Source: Bilabrum cf. latius (lineage: Eukaryota > Bigyra: Bicosoecida > Bigyra > Bicosoecida). From it: a stretch of 64,000 nt of DNA. The position numbers and the translations under genes are program-made. Shown in pieces: positions 21,832-33,526 of this stretch (the stretch's first letter is position 1; each line of letters starts with the position of its first letter). The notes beneath the pieces were generated by a model that saw only the letters and a list, made by a program, of their open reading frames with translations, was not told the origin of the DNA and did no database searches. Location: NCBI GenBank assembly GCA_965178125.1, contig OZ237747.1, positions 372,001 through 436,000 on the forward strand, written 5' to 3'.

Positions 21832-23700
21832 ATGATCAACTCTTTGTCGTTGCTTGTTGGCCTAACGGTATTGGCTGCCGCTGATCCATCCGTGGTTCAT
21901 GTCAAGAACGGGGACATCCAGGGTACCGTGACGGACTTGGCTCGGGTGTTTCGCGGGATCCCGTATGCAAGCCCTCCGGTTGAAGCGAACCGCTGGAAGT
22001 CGCCGCTGCCTGCTGCACCGTGGGCCCCCAAAGTACTCAGCGCCCTCGAGGATGGAGCTGCATGTCCGCAGGTGAGTGCGTCGCCCATAGCGGCGATTCT
22101 TGGGCGGTTGCATCAGCTTGCTGCCAGCTCCGGCGCACTTGCTGTTCAACAGACCCAGACATTTTCTAATTTCTCTCGCAGGCATGTGCCTTGCCGCCGC
22201 ACGCGTGCCCTACTAAGATCTCGGAGGACTGCCTATTCCTCAACGTATTCACGCCGACCGATGCCGAGGCGGGCAAGACCAAATACCCCGTTATGATGTT
22301 CATCCACGGTAAGAAAGTCATTTTGTGTCAGTTGCGAAGCCAAAGCTGGTTTATTTTGCTGCGCGGCGACTCTGTGACACGGTTCCTAGATTCGTTCCCG
22401 AACCGCAGGCGGCAACTTCAAGCAGGGGTACGGCGGCGGCCCGCTTTACGACGCGAGCAACATGGTGAAGCGCACCGGGGTTATCGTGGTAGCCATCAAC
22501 TACAGGCTGGGCGCGCTCGGCTGGGCCTACACGAGCAACGCCGACGGCGGGATCCGCGGCAGCTACGGCCTCGAGGACCAGCGGCTCGCCATGGCTTGGA
22601 TCAAGGACAACATCGCGGCCTTCGGAGGCAACCCCGAGGGCCTCACCCTGTTCGGACAGAGCGCCGGCGCGTCCTCCATCGCGGCCCACATGATCGCTCC
22701 CGCCTCGGAGCCTCTCTTCGCCAAGGCGATCATGGAGAGCGACCCGACCTCCAACCCCTTCAGGAGCGCCGCCGAGCAGATCGACCTCTCCTCCGCCATG
22801 GCCACATATGCAAACTGCACGGACACAAAGGCACCTGGCGTGGACGAGTGCCTGCGCGCCCTGACCGCGGATCAGATCGTGGATGCACAGGCGCAGGCGG
22901 AGAAGGACATCCTGGCCTCCGTGGCACACCTCCTCGAGATCTTCCTCCCGTGGACTCCCACGTTCGACCCCACCGGGGCCACGCCTGCTTCGGTCCCTGC
23001 GCAGCCCGTGAACGCATTCGCGGCCGGCAAGGCCCAGAACAAGCCCCTGATCATCGGCAACGTGCAGAATGAGGCGCTGGTGTTCATCTTCGAGGCCTTC
23101 ACCAAGCCGGCCGACTCGCTCGAGTACTACGCACTGCTGGCCGCCATCTACGGGATTGATGACGCCCTCAAGATCGCGGAGAAGTATCCCCTGCCCGACT
23201 CGGAGAAGAACGACGTGAGGCACCACCTGTCCGACATCGGGACGTACAGCATTTTCGTGTGCCCGTCCAGGTACGCCATCGCGCACAGCCAGGCAGCGGG
23301 CACCCGTACGGCCCCGTCTTTCCTGTATCGTTTCGACCACAAGATGTCCTTCAGCAAGCAGGGGTGGGGCCCCAACTTCTCGGCGTGCTACGACTACGTG
23401 TGCCACGGTGGCGAGCTCCCGTTCGTGTTCAACTCCCCCGAGATCCCCAAGTTCAACATCACGTTCACCCCGGGCGAGGTGACCATGTCCAACTCGATCC
23501 AGGACTACTGGAGCTCCTTCGCCAAGTTCAGCGACCCCAGCGGAGCTGCTGTGCGACCCGATTTGCCCCAGTGGTCGGCCTACAACTCGACCACCAAGGC
23601 TAGCCTTCGGTTCCTGACGCCGACAGACGTGCCGCAGATGCAGAACCTCACGTCGGAGTGCGACTGGTGGGACACAGAGGTGGGCTACAACTTCGCCTGA
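21832..23700 (+). CDS. Secreted type-B carboxylesterase
   Basis: Exons are 21832-22071, 22182-22308 and 22409-23700 (phases 0 and 1), giving about 552 residues and a TGA stop. This is an alpha/beta-hydrolase that cleaves carboxylic esters. It has a signal peptide (MINSLSLLVGLTVLAAADP). Family motifs follow in order: RVFRGIPYASPP, EDCLFLNVFTP, the oxyanion-hole HGG restored across intron 2 (FIHGGNFKQG), GLEDQRLAMAWIKDNIAAFGG, and the nucleophile elbow LFGQSAGASS. The acid and His come from the C-terminal half (a candidate His is in YDYVCHGGELPF). There is no UAG codon in the whole gene, unlike most neighbours. The physiological substrate cannot be read from sequence. Confidence 0.93.
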
Positions 23701-23974
23701 GCTTGAGTTAAGTAGTAGACTCTCTATGTGAAGACGTGCAATACACACCAGGCGCATGCTGTCGGGCTCTGGCTCGTGCAGCCAGGTGCTCGTGCAGGCC
23801 AAGATTCCCTCCATCATTCCGGAGAGTGTTTGCCTGTGCAATGAGTGCCTTGCTGTGCGCTGACCCGGCTGTGGAAAACCCCGTGATTGGGCACATCTGG
23901 ATTGTTCTTTGTGTGTTTGAGTTCAATCGTTGAGCTTCAATGACTGCAGCAATCCGCAGGCAATCTGACCAGAT
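23701..23974. other. Convergent intergenic region
   Basis: This lies between the stops of the carboxylesterase (+) and ubiquitin protease (-). Nothing recognisable is present. Confidence 0.5.
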
Positions 23975-26900
23975 TTAGTTATGATTATAGGGCCACCTGC
24001 CGTCCGGGCTCCGCCCAGCATGCGGCAGGTGCGACCGGCGGTCTAGGCCGCGCCAATCGCTGGCCACACCTCCACCGGCACTGGAACCACCCGGGCGGTC
24101 ACGGCCCAGCGCACGCCGCGCTTCACGCAGCCGCCCAACACCGTCCACGCCCGGATCCGCTGCCGCGCCGCGGCCCGCCCCAGCAGCGCCAATGGACGAG
24201 GGCCCAGTCCTTGACCCCGGCAGGGCCTAGCTTGGTCGTGCGGCCGAAGCACCCGAATATCTGCTATCCGCTACGATCCGAGCACCAGTCACAGCTCCAG
24301 TCGTTCTGCGAGCTCCTGCTGCCTAGGTACGGCCAGCGGAGCCGGAGGCCCCTCTGTATGCCACGCCCCCGCCGATCCCACTTGCGCCCGTCGCTCCCCC
24401 ATGGTGTCCCCCGGCATGGACAGTTCCTGCCCCCGTGCCACCCTACCCATGACTCGCTGGCGAACGGGCAGAGCTCCCAGCGCCCCCAAGGCGAGAGCTT
24501 CTGCTACCCGATGGGCTGTGACCAGTGGCCCTGATGGGGCCGCCTGGCCCGGCGTGTCCGCCGCTGGGACCAGCCCAGGCACTGCCACCCGGCGAGCGAC
24601 CCGGTGACCCGGCCAGCGCGCCACCGGAAGCGCCCAGCTGAGTATCCATGGCATAAGTTCTGGACGGCAGACCAGCTGCGTGCCGATTGTCAACGCCGTG
24701 CTGACCCACGCGGCTGCTGCTACTGCTGCTGCTTGAACTACTGCCGGCACCGTGCCGGCCAAGGCCCGCGCCCCCAAGCCCACCAACTATCCCAGTGCCC
24801 GTACCATGCCCACTAACTATCCCAGTGCCCTTGCCATGCCTACCAAATGCCCCTTCCCGTCCTCGCCCACCACCCGCGTCTACCTGCTCTGACAGCTGCC
24901 TAGCGAGGGCCTCGCTCTTTGCCTCCTCTTTCGCCCGCTCATCGGCCTTCTTTCGAGCCTCCTCGTCCTCGCGCTGTAGCTCGGCCAGCAGCCGCGCAGT
25001 TGCCTCGTCTACAGGCTCGCCAGCACCAGCACCGGCACCAGCACCAGCACCGGCACCATCACAAGCACCAGCACCAGCACCTGCTGTGCCATGTGCGGAA
25101 CCTGAGATACCACCGCTCCCACTACCATTGCTGCTGCCACCCCCCGTAGCCTAGCCCGCAGCGGCAGGGGGCAGTGAAGGAGGTTTCACAGGCCTCGGCT
25201 CGGGCCAGGGCGTGTGGGCGTACCTAACCTGTCGATACAACCGGAGGCTGTTCATCCGTTCGAGCTGCCTAGCAAACTAGCGCCTGGCCTCGGACATCCT
25301 ATACGCTTTCCAGAGGGGGTAGTGTTCTGGCCCAACCGGATCGAGTTCAAACTTGCGTTGGAAGAGCAGCTCTGTGGGCACCATCCTTCCGTCCAGGCAC
25401 TTTCGCTCCACCTCGCGCCAGTACAGCGGGCCGCGGATCACCCCATCGTCGAACTGCATCCACCCGCGCTTCTCCGGGTTGTACGCATAGAAGATGTAGT
25501 GGTTCAGGCCAAAGCAGATCATGCCTGAAAGCCAGTATCTGCCAAACACATAGCCATCTGGACCGAAGCGGGACTCCTGACCGGGCTGCACTCTGAGTGT
25601 GGGCCACATCTTATGAGGACGAATGGTGCTGCTGCACCCGTCACCGCGTCCACCCAGCAGCCTCAGCAGCTTGGTCAAAGATCGTGTGCTGATGTTCCTT
25701 CGGGGCAGCACGATCTGCATCAGCAGCGCCTTGGGATTAGAGTCCAGCTCCCTGCGGCACCATGCTGGTGGAGGGGGCGGCCCGTCCTTGGACCCACTCT
25801 CGCCGGGGCCCGTCTTGCCGTCCTTCGTCTCCGTCTCATGTTGTCCTGCTGCTCGACTGGGGTCTGCTTTGCCAAAGTCCGCCCCTGCATCCGCTGCTGC
25901 CGCATGCACCGGCGGCGCTGGGCTTGCAGAAGCATCGGCCAGTCCCTCCTGCACTGTCCCATCGTCGTCATCCTCAGCGTGATTCGATGACATTGTTGCG
26001 GATGGTGCGCGGGGGGCCGGTGATGGCGCCGTAGTCAGTACCTGCCTCTACCTCGGAATCAGGTCAATTCCGTACGATAGTCTTGGCTTGGCGCATATTT
26101 GGTTCCGGCAGATCGTGCGCGCGTATCCGTAGCTTCCCTTGGTAGTCACCTGCCCGCACGCCGTACACCTCCAATCGCAGTTCCTGTACTTGAAACTGGA
26201 CTCCCAGTAGCACTTGCTTGGCTCCTCCTCGATCACAGTCTCGAACCGCGGGGCAGAGTCCGCGATCACACCAGTATCAGCACCAGTCCTACTACCTGTG
26301 GGCAACGAAGAAGTGCCACGAGGATGCGATCCGTCTCCAACGAAAGCACCAGCGCCAGCACTAGCCCCGGCACGACTACCAGCGCCAGCACCGGCACCGA
26401 CAGTGCTACTGCTGCTGCCTGCCGCAGCGCCGCTCCCACCCGAAGCAGCACCCCCGGAGGCTTGCGTCTCGCCCGCCTCGGAAATTGTCTTGGCAGCCTC
26501 CCAGGGAGACCTCGGCATGACACCATCTTCAGACAACAGGAACAGAATTCCGCGCTGCATATCGTCTTCCGATGCCTGGCCGTGCACAGCGAACGCGATG
26601 GCTTCCTCGAGCGGAGTGAGGCCCGGGACATGCCAAGGCCTCCCGGCTCCGTGCTTGGCACTGTCATACGATAAAAACATGCATGCATCGACGTTCAGTG
26701 TAAATCCCCACTCGTATGCATCCTTCTTGTACTCTTGGAGACCTACAGAGCGAATTTTCTTGTCGCATTCATCGGTCAGCTCCCACGTGATTCCAGTCCG
26801 TGTTCGCACTGGGGCTGCCTTGTAGTCATACAGCCCCCATTTTAGTCCAAACGACACAAACGTGGGATCCTCGGCTGACGAAGGGACGTCTACAGTGTGC

Positions 26901-27392
26901 ATGTCGTACAGCTTGAGAAGGTCCTCCCCGTCCATGCCAACCGTGACTCCCTTCTAGCGCTCTTTGTCTCGAGCTTTTGCGGCGACAACATTCTGCTCAA
27001 AAAGCAAATGCAGAACCTTATCGAGGGCTTCGCTTGGGTCCCCTTCCGTGTCTGCAAGAAGAGTCTCGGCGGCAAGAACAGCGCAGTTGCAGAACGAGCC
27101 AAGAACCATGAGAAGTGGCCACTGAACACTTACCCGGCATGAATGCGGTAGGGAAAATGCTACCAAGAGTATCTCTCAGCATGCTTGCATCGGCTTGAGT
27201 CGTGCACATGTAGCCGAATATTTCGCGGATCTACTCTGCGATGTCCAAGCCATCGTAGACGGCCCATGTCCTGCAATCCAGCAGGAGTTTACGGAATTTT
27301 TCGCAGTGGAACAGAAGCTGTAGGGCAGAATTCACATAGCATAAGTTCTACCCAGTGCCGTTGCGCAATGATCCAGCAGGACGACTGCTCAT
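23975..27392 (-). CDS. Ubiquitin-specific protease (USP/UCH family)
   Basis: Exons are 27134-27392 and 23975-27051, with an 82-nt phase-1 intron, 1,111 residues and a TAA stop. USPs remove ubiquitin from substrates. The Cys box lies right at the N terminus: SLRNG, then TG-Q-NLCYVNSALQLLF, with Cys18 as the expected nucleophile. The UAG codon at 27348-27350 encodes the Gln three residues before it. The His box appears much later (ICFGLNHYIFYAYNPEKRGW, then MQFDDG). Its surroundings resemble plant-type UCH proteins associated with DUF627/DUF629. A Cys-rich patch (NCDWRCTACGQVTTKG) may be a zinc finger. The C-terminal ~400 residues are Gly/Ala/Ser-rich with one charged helix (TARLLAELQREDEEARKK). 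About nine UAGs are in frame. The in-frame UAG at 26048 could instead mark a small intron, but the frame continues either way. Confidence 0.82.
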
Positions 27393-27588
27393 GCCGTCCA
27401 ACTGGCCAATCCCCACAGCGGTTGACTGACCATTTATAGCGTGTGGTTATGACATCCAGTTGTGTGACGAGCAAAGCTTGCTCGAGGTTCAGATGGCTCC
27501 GTATCGTTACTACTACTCGCTTAGTCAATATTCTGTAGCTATTCTGGGGAACTAATTTGTAATCAACGACCACTGGCCGGCTGGTTAC
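27393..27588. promoter_or_regulatory. Short divergent upstream region (USP / PP2C)
   Basis: Only 196 bp separate the two start codons, so both promoters must be compressed here or overlap the opposite transcription unit. No TATA-like element is obvious. Confidence 0.4.
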
Positions 27589-29325
27589 ATGGGGTGCGGC
27601 GCTAGTTCCCAATGTGAGTCCGATCGATGTTTCCGTTTTTACTCTTTGGTTCTATTTCTGCAGAACTTGGGAGCTTTGTCGGGAATGTTTTGGGTCTTCT
27701 GTGCATGAATTAGTAGGTGGATTAGTTTGCTTTGCCATGACAGGAAGATCAGGCCTGTGGTTCAAGCTGTGCTCCAATGTAGAGTATACCCCCTGAAGGG
27801 TCGCGACTTCTTCGCCGAGGGCAGTGAACGCTGGTCGAGTTGAGACTCACTAGTGATCTTAGTTCTCATGAAATAACTGCAGTCAGCTTTATTTGCCTTG
27901 TTGCACCTATGCACTCTGCACCAATTGTCCGCAGCGCCGGATGGGACTGACAGGAAGGATTCAGCCTAGGTTGTCCCAGTAGGATCTAAACCACGAGCGC
28001 AGCAAGTAACATTGTCAGAGCAAGCGGGAGATTCTCCTGGTACGACCGCAGAGAGCAAAACAGCGGCTGGCTCTGCGGGCGAGGGGCCAGCAGGCAGTCC
28101 CGGCCCGAACCGGAGGCTTTCCCTGGCCGGTGGGATTGCGCCAGCCAAGACAATCTCGCAAGCAGACGACGCCAAGCGCAGGCGACTGTCGGTCGCGACC
28201 ATTCCGAGCCAGTACGCCAGGCAGGTGGTGGAAGACAATCGGCAGGAGGGCATGGATCCCAAGACACCCGTGCGGGGGCCAGACGGGGGCCGGAAGGCCG
28301 TGCAGCTGCCCGTGGTCTGGGGCCAGTACTCGCGCCCAGGGAACGATCCCATGAAGCGAACCAAGGAAAACCAGGACAGCTTCATCGTGGTTGACGCCTA
28401 CGCGAACGTGAGCGACCAGATGCTCTTCTCGGTGTGCGACGGACACGGGCCCATGGGGGCCCACGCGAGCGCATTCGTCACGCGCCACCTCCCCGCCTCC
28501 TGGGATACCGAGCTGCTGGCCAAGCAGCCGTTCCTTGCGATGAACCAGGGCTGCCTGAAAACCAACCAGCAGCTCTCGGTGAGCGGAATCGACGTGTACG
28601 TCAGCGGAACGACCTGCATCGCCAGCTACCTCAAGGGGAACGTGCTGCACGTGGCCAACGTGGGGGACTCGAGGGCGGTGCTGGGCCGCATGGAGGCGGG
28701 GGGCACCATCCGGGCCATCGACCTGAGCCACGACCAGAAGCCGGACAGGCCCGACGAGATGGCTCGGATCGTCTCGTCGGGTGGACGGGTGTTCGAGTGG
28801 GGCGTGCCTCGGGTTTGGCTCAAGGATGCAGACATGCCCGGCCTGGCCATGGCCAGGTCTTTCGGGGACCTCGCCGCGGAGACCGTCGGCGTGTATGCCG
28901 AGCCTGAGCTGGCCCGCGTGGAGCTTGGCGAGCAGGACAAGTTCGCGATCTGGGCCTCTGACGGGATCTGGGAATTCATCAGCAGCCAGGAGGCCGTGGA
29001 CATAGTGGCGGAGCGCGGGTCTCTGGGCCCCCAGGCCTGCTGCGACGCTCTCGTCAAGGAGAGCACGCGGCGGTGGAACCAAGAAGAGGACGTGGTGGAC
29101 GACACGACGGTGATCGTGGCCTTTTTTGCGTTTGGAACCACTGCATCTGCGAGAAGCTCGCGGAAACCCCCGGTGAGGCGGGCAGGCAGCCAGCGCGCGT
29201 TCATGGATGAGAACGACACGAGCGGAGCGCCCGAGCGAGGCAGCACATCCGGCGAGCAGATGGCGATGCAGAGCATAGGGTCGGACGAGGAAGAGAGATA
29301 GGCAGGCGGGGGCGCCCAAGAGTGA
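27589..29325 (+). CDS. N-myristoylated PP2C-type protein phosphatase
   Basis: Exons are 27589-27613 and 27935-29325 with a 321-nt phase-1 intron; 471 residues, TGA stop. This is a metal-dependent Ser/Thr phosphatase. The 8-codon first exon encodes MGCGASSQ, a classic N-myristoylation/palmitoylation start, so the protein is probably membrane-anchored. The catalytic domain shows NQDSFIVVDAY, MLFSVCDGHGPMGAHAS (Mg/Mn ligand DGH), VANVGDSRAVLGRM, MARSFGDLAAE, FAIWASDGIWEFIS and VVDDTTVIVAFF. UAG at 27967 and 29299 reads as Gln; after the second, only eight codons remain before TGA. The first exon was located by the donor GTGAGT and the only upstream acceptor that joins in phase (CCGCAG at 27929-27934). 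Confidence 0.9.
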
Positions 29326-29525
29326 GCCAGGGCACACCCCCACCCCGAGCAGCGGCAGTCCTCGAATGGGCAGGAGGTAGCAGGGGACGGCAGCGATGCC
29401 CTCCCCTTCCATCCTATGGATTAAACGAGATTTGTGTTTGTTTCTACTTGGAATGCAACCTAGCACTCTATCGCCCAAGCAGCACCCGGGTGCGGTACTC
29501 ACGATGCTCATCATCACGCAGCCGA
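29326..29525. other. Convergent intergenic region
   Basis: Two hundred bases lie between the stops of the PP2C and LDAH-like genes, with nothing recognisable. Confidence 0.5.
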
Positions 29526-32363
29526 TCATCCCCGGTGTCGTCGCCTGCGCGCACCGCCGCCGGCCCCGTCCCCACCCCTGCTGCCCCCGTCCCGCGAGGA
29601 CCCGCTCCCCCGCAGCGCCCCTCTCTCCCGCTCCTGCAAGGCCCTGGCTTTGGCTCGGTCCAGCTCGTGCATGTCCACGCTGCCTCTCCTCCTGCGCTCC
29701 CTCGCGGCCTGCGCCATCACCTCAGCCTGCAGCGCGGCGAGACCATCCGCGGCACCGGTGGCACCGGCACCGGCACCGGCGGTGGACTTCAAAGACCCCG
29801 CGCCCGCCCCTCCCGCCGCCACCCTCCGGATCCCGTCCGCCTGCCGGTCCCACTTGTCCGCCTGGCTCCTGCGCATGGCCTTGAGTGCCTCGAGCTCCAT
29901 GGTGACCTTGCGCTCCATGCCCTTCAGCCGCTCCCGCCGGTCGGGATCTGCGCTGCCGACGACCCCTCCACTGCCCCGCCGGCCGGTGCTCGCTCTCCGC
30001 GAGGATGGCCTGTTTCGGCTCTTCGGCACCGTGGCTGTTCCCCGAGCCCTGCCTTCGTCCCCAGAGGCCGAGGTGGCAGGCGACTGCAGCGCCGCCTCCT
30101 GCTTGCGCTCGCCCTCTGCCCCCCTGCCGCGCCTTCTCCTGCGGTGGTTGGCAGCCCGTCTGATGTTCAGGCTCTCCGCCGCCTCGTCCTCGTCGTCCAC
30201 GGCCGGGCTGCCGCTGCTTGTTGTGCCGGTGTCCGAGTCCACCGATACCCCTCGTCTGCTCTGTGTCGGCCTGCCTGTCCTTGTCCTGCCCGTCGCAGAT
30301 CCCCGCCTATCGGGACCTCCCCGCTGCACAGCCGACCCCCTCCTTGCTGGGCCTGCAGCACCTCCGCGACTACCACCGCCTCTGCCTGTGCCTCTGCTCT
30401 AGTCCTCCCCGAAGGCGAGCGTGGCAGTCGGGGAGCCGAACCCATCACCCCCGGGGACCCCCGGCACCTTGGGGGTGAATGACCCCATCATGGGGGGTGA
30501 CCCAGACCCCTTGCCGCTGTGGCCAGAGGCAGACCGGCCGTGGCTCCTGGTCTTGGGCGACGGGGGGCACGGCAGCTCGCCCTCCGCCGCGAGGTGCTCG
30601 TGGATTCGCTGGGCCACGTCCCAGGACGCCGACTGCCCCATGCAGAAGGCGTGCCCGTGCCCCACCGGGTCGATCAGAACCTGCGCCTTGGGCAGCGCCT
30701 GCATGATGATCTCCGGCTCCTTGGGGCGATTCCACTGGTCGCCCACCCCCATGAACATGAGGGTGCGGTCCTCGAAGGCGGAGTACCTTGGCGCGTCCAT
30801 TGCCTGGAGCTCCTTCATCTCGTGCCAGGCCAGGGTCAGAGCGTTCTGAGGGACCCTTCTGTGGAGGAGGGCGCGCATGGCCGCCATGCCCTCTGCAGAA
30901 GGGTCCGCGTACCCGGCCTGCTTGAGGTAGAACAGGGCCAGAGCGTCCAGCAGCATCGGGGGGACGATCGACAGCAGCGATGCGGCGCACCCGTGCGCCT
31001 GCCTGTACCACGTCATGGTGGGGAACAGCCTCACGCCGTTGGGAGTCTCCCCGATGTGCTCCACGGTGGGATACAGACCCACCACCCGACCGACCGACTC
31101 CTCACCCACCGCCCTCGCGCACTCCTGCGCCATGTGCGCCCCGATGGAGTGCCCGCACAGCACCAGGCGGGCCCTCGGCTCGGCGCGCAGCAGCTGGCGC
31201 AGGTACAGAACCTTGTGCCTGATCTACGCTTTGAGGTCCAGCCGCGCGCACAGTGGCTCCGAGGTCCCTGCCACGGCCCTGTCCGGCCCAACGCCGCGCC
31301 TGCCTCGCGAGAGGAAGGGCAGCCAGCTCTGCAGGCCCGTTTCGCCATCAAAGCCGTTTCGTATCATGCCGGTGGACGCTCCGACCCTGTAGGCCACCCG
31401 CATGGTGACCCGCACCGCGGGCCGCAGCACCCGCTCCGTCAGCCAAGACTTCCACCCCACGACAGAGCCCCGTGCGCGTCCCCCGGTCTTGCCCGAGGAC
31501 TTGCTGCCCCCCTTGCCCCGGTCCGGAGTGTCCAGGGATGGAGACTGCCCCGGGGTCTGCTATCCAGAGGATGAGCCGAAGACGGCCCGCAGCGGTGTGA
31601 GCAGCGCAGCTGCCACGGACTCTCCGACGGTGGCGCTCGCGGCCGATCCCTTGCCGCTGCCCCCGCTGGGGGGCTCGTCCGTGTCCATCCCGTACATGGC
31701 CTGAGAGGCCTCGCTACTGACCCCTTCTCCGTGCAGCGCATCTGCGGGAGGGTGCCTGTCCAGCCCGATGGCCGCCATGCACGAGGCCGCCGTCTCGTCC
31801 GCGTCCGCCAGGTCCTCAGCCATGCAGCTCGCCGACGTGTGGCCGACGTAACCGACGCAGTGGACGTGCACCGCCTCCCCACATAAGAGCCATAGGCGAC
31901 GGGTGAAATCGGCGTAGAAGTGCGGCGCACCAGGATTGCCAGGGATCACGACGACGTGCACGGGATCGACACGTCGAGACCTGGAAGTCTTCGCTGACCT
32001 TGCTACGAGGACCTCCGTTGGCCTGCCCCCCACGTCTACAAGTTCAACATGAGGTCCGTGGACTTCGGCTTCTGGCTTACGCTAGCCTTGAACCCATGCA
32101 CGGGAGATAGGCCATACCTAGGGGTCGCGAAGCATGCGACCGCGCGTGCAATCCCAGGCGCATGAAAGCAACTCTACCGCAACCCGGAGCGGCAGCAGCA
32201 ACACATCAACCAGAGACGCGACAATGTAAACGATAAAGGACACTGGGACGTGAATCATGGTGTTCAAAACCGTCTCGTCGAGGAACCCGTACCCGAATTT
32301 GAGCGAGCGAGGATTGGTGGGTTGGTCCTTAGCTTTGGAGCCCGACGGCCCATCCGCTGACAT
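29526..32363 (-). CDS. LDAH-like lipid-droplet hydrolase with long basic C-terminal extension
   Basis: One frame runs from ATG 32363 to TGA 29526-29528, 945 residues, about three times the usual family length. LDAH (UPF0554) proteins are alpha/beta-hydrolases on lipid droplets. A hydrophobic hairpin-like segment near the N terminus (residues ~35-70) suits membrane or droplet anchoring. Hydrolase motifs are VVVIPGNPGAPHFYADF, LDLKA-Q-IRHKVLYL, and the nucleophile elbow LVLCGHSIGAHMAQE; a late VGHGHAFCMG supplies the His. The UAG at 31224-31226 sits at the family's conserved Gln before HK. The C-terminal ~280 residues are Arg/Ser/Gly-rich with a charged helical stretch, with no known domain. 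Five UAGs are in frame. The extension could be a separate gene fused by a missed splice site, but no stop separates them. Confidence 0.75.
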
Positions 32364-32537
32364 TCTGTTAGCAAGTGCGGAAGAAATGAATTACTACTTG
32401 ATGAGAAGAACGCCGCGCAGTCGTCAATGCAAAAATCGGTTTGCGTACATGTGAGCGAAGCTTCGATTTCCGAGCAGCGAACCTGAACCGGGACTAAGCG
32501 CCCGAACTGATAGACACAAAACAATCGCATTCAAACG

Positions 32538-33395
32538 TTAGGATGGAGCGACATCCATTGATTCAACCGCATCGGTGCCCGCTGTAGTCGCCCCTTTCAC
32601 CACAGCGCTGCTCTCAGCACCACCACCGGCAAGGACGGTACGCCCGGGGGCCTCACCCGCAGCTCCATCAGCTACCGAGGAAGGCATGTCTGACTTGAAC
32701 CTTCCAGTTGAGAACTCTACCCCGTCGGTAGCTCGGCCCTATCCACCGATGAGGGCGCCAGCAAGAGACGGTGCGGCTGCGGTAGCAGGGAGATCCGTCG
32801 GCGCCGCCCCCGCGCGCCTCCGGTTGTCCCAGCTCTGCTTCTGCTCTTCAGCGATTCGGTGCAACTTTGAGAATGTTTCAGTGCCTTCCTCTGTCTTCCG
32901 CTTCATAATCTCGCGCCAGCCAGATGCCTGGTGCTCCGCGACGGCCTCGTGGGCCAGCGCTCGCTCGTCCTGCGCCCGTCGCGCCATCAGAGTAGCGCAG
33001 CCCAGCCGCCGGTGCCTACGAGCCAGTTCTAGCGCAGTGTATCCACCATTATCTTTCACAGACGGGTCGGCCCCGGCACGAAGCAGGGCTTGCACCGCCG
33101 ACTCTCGCCCGGACCAAGCAGCTTCGTGCAGCGGCGTGTAGCCTGACAGCCGCTGCTTTGTGAAGTCGGCCCCGCTCGCAACAAGATGCTGAACAATCTA
33201 TCTGCTTGAATTCAGTACGGCCAGATGCAATGGTGTCGACCCGTTCTTTGTTTGGGCATCGAGCAGTTGGGGATGATCACGAACAAGGCGAACCACTAGC
33301 CCCACGTCATTCCGAAGTACTGCCTCATGCAGCGCAGTGCCCCCTGCCAGCCTGATATCTTCATGTACATCCAAGTAGTCCATTGAAGCTTCCAT
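32538..33395 (-). CDS. Small ankyrin-repeat protein
   Basis: This is a single exon of 285 residues ending in TAA. About three ankyrin repeats span residues ~15-125 (GGTALHEAVLRNDVGLVVRL, GSTPLHLAVLNSSR-Q-IVQHL, SGYTPLHEAAWSGRESAVQA, GGYTALELARRHRR). A charged helical region and a low-complexity tail follow. UAG at 33198 lies inside the second repeat and replaces no structural residue if read as Gln. The ATG at 33395 is the first Met in frame before the repeats. Ankyrin proteins of this size are usually binding adaptors; the partner is unknown. Confidence 0.8.
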
Positions 33396-33526
33396 ACTGG
33401 AAAATGCAAGGGGAGTCGCTGCTAGGCTACGGAACCGACGCCGGCGGCCCGGCCACGCGGCGCCTTCCTGTTGCCAAGAAAACTTCGGATCAATTTTGCA
33501 AGTGTAGTTGACAACCTGCGGCTGTA
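33396..33526. promoter_or_regulatory. Divergent upstream region (ankyrin gene / cation exchanger)
   Basis: Only 131 bp separate the two predicted start codons if the exchanger starts at 33527. The two genes then share one compact bidirectional promoter region. Confidence 0.35.

Noticed and set aside
22351-23841. 496-residue minus-strand ORF
   Set aside because: It is antisense to the carboxylesterase and has no family resemblance.
28015-29529. 504-residue minus-strand ORF
   Set aside because: It is antisense to the PP2C phosphatase.
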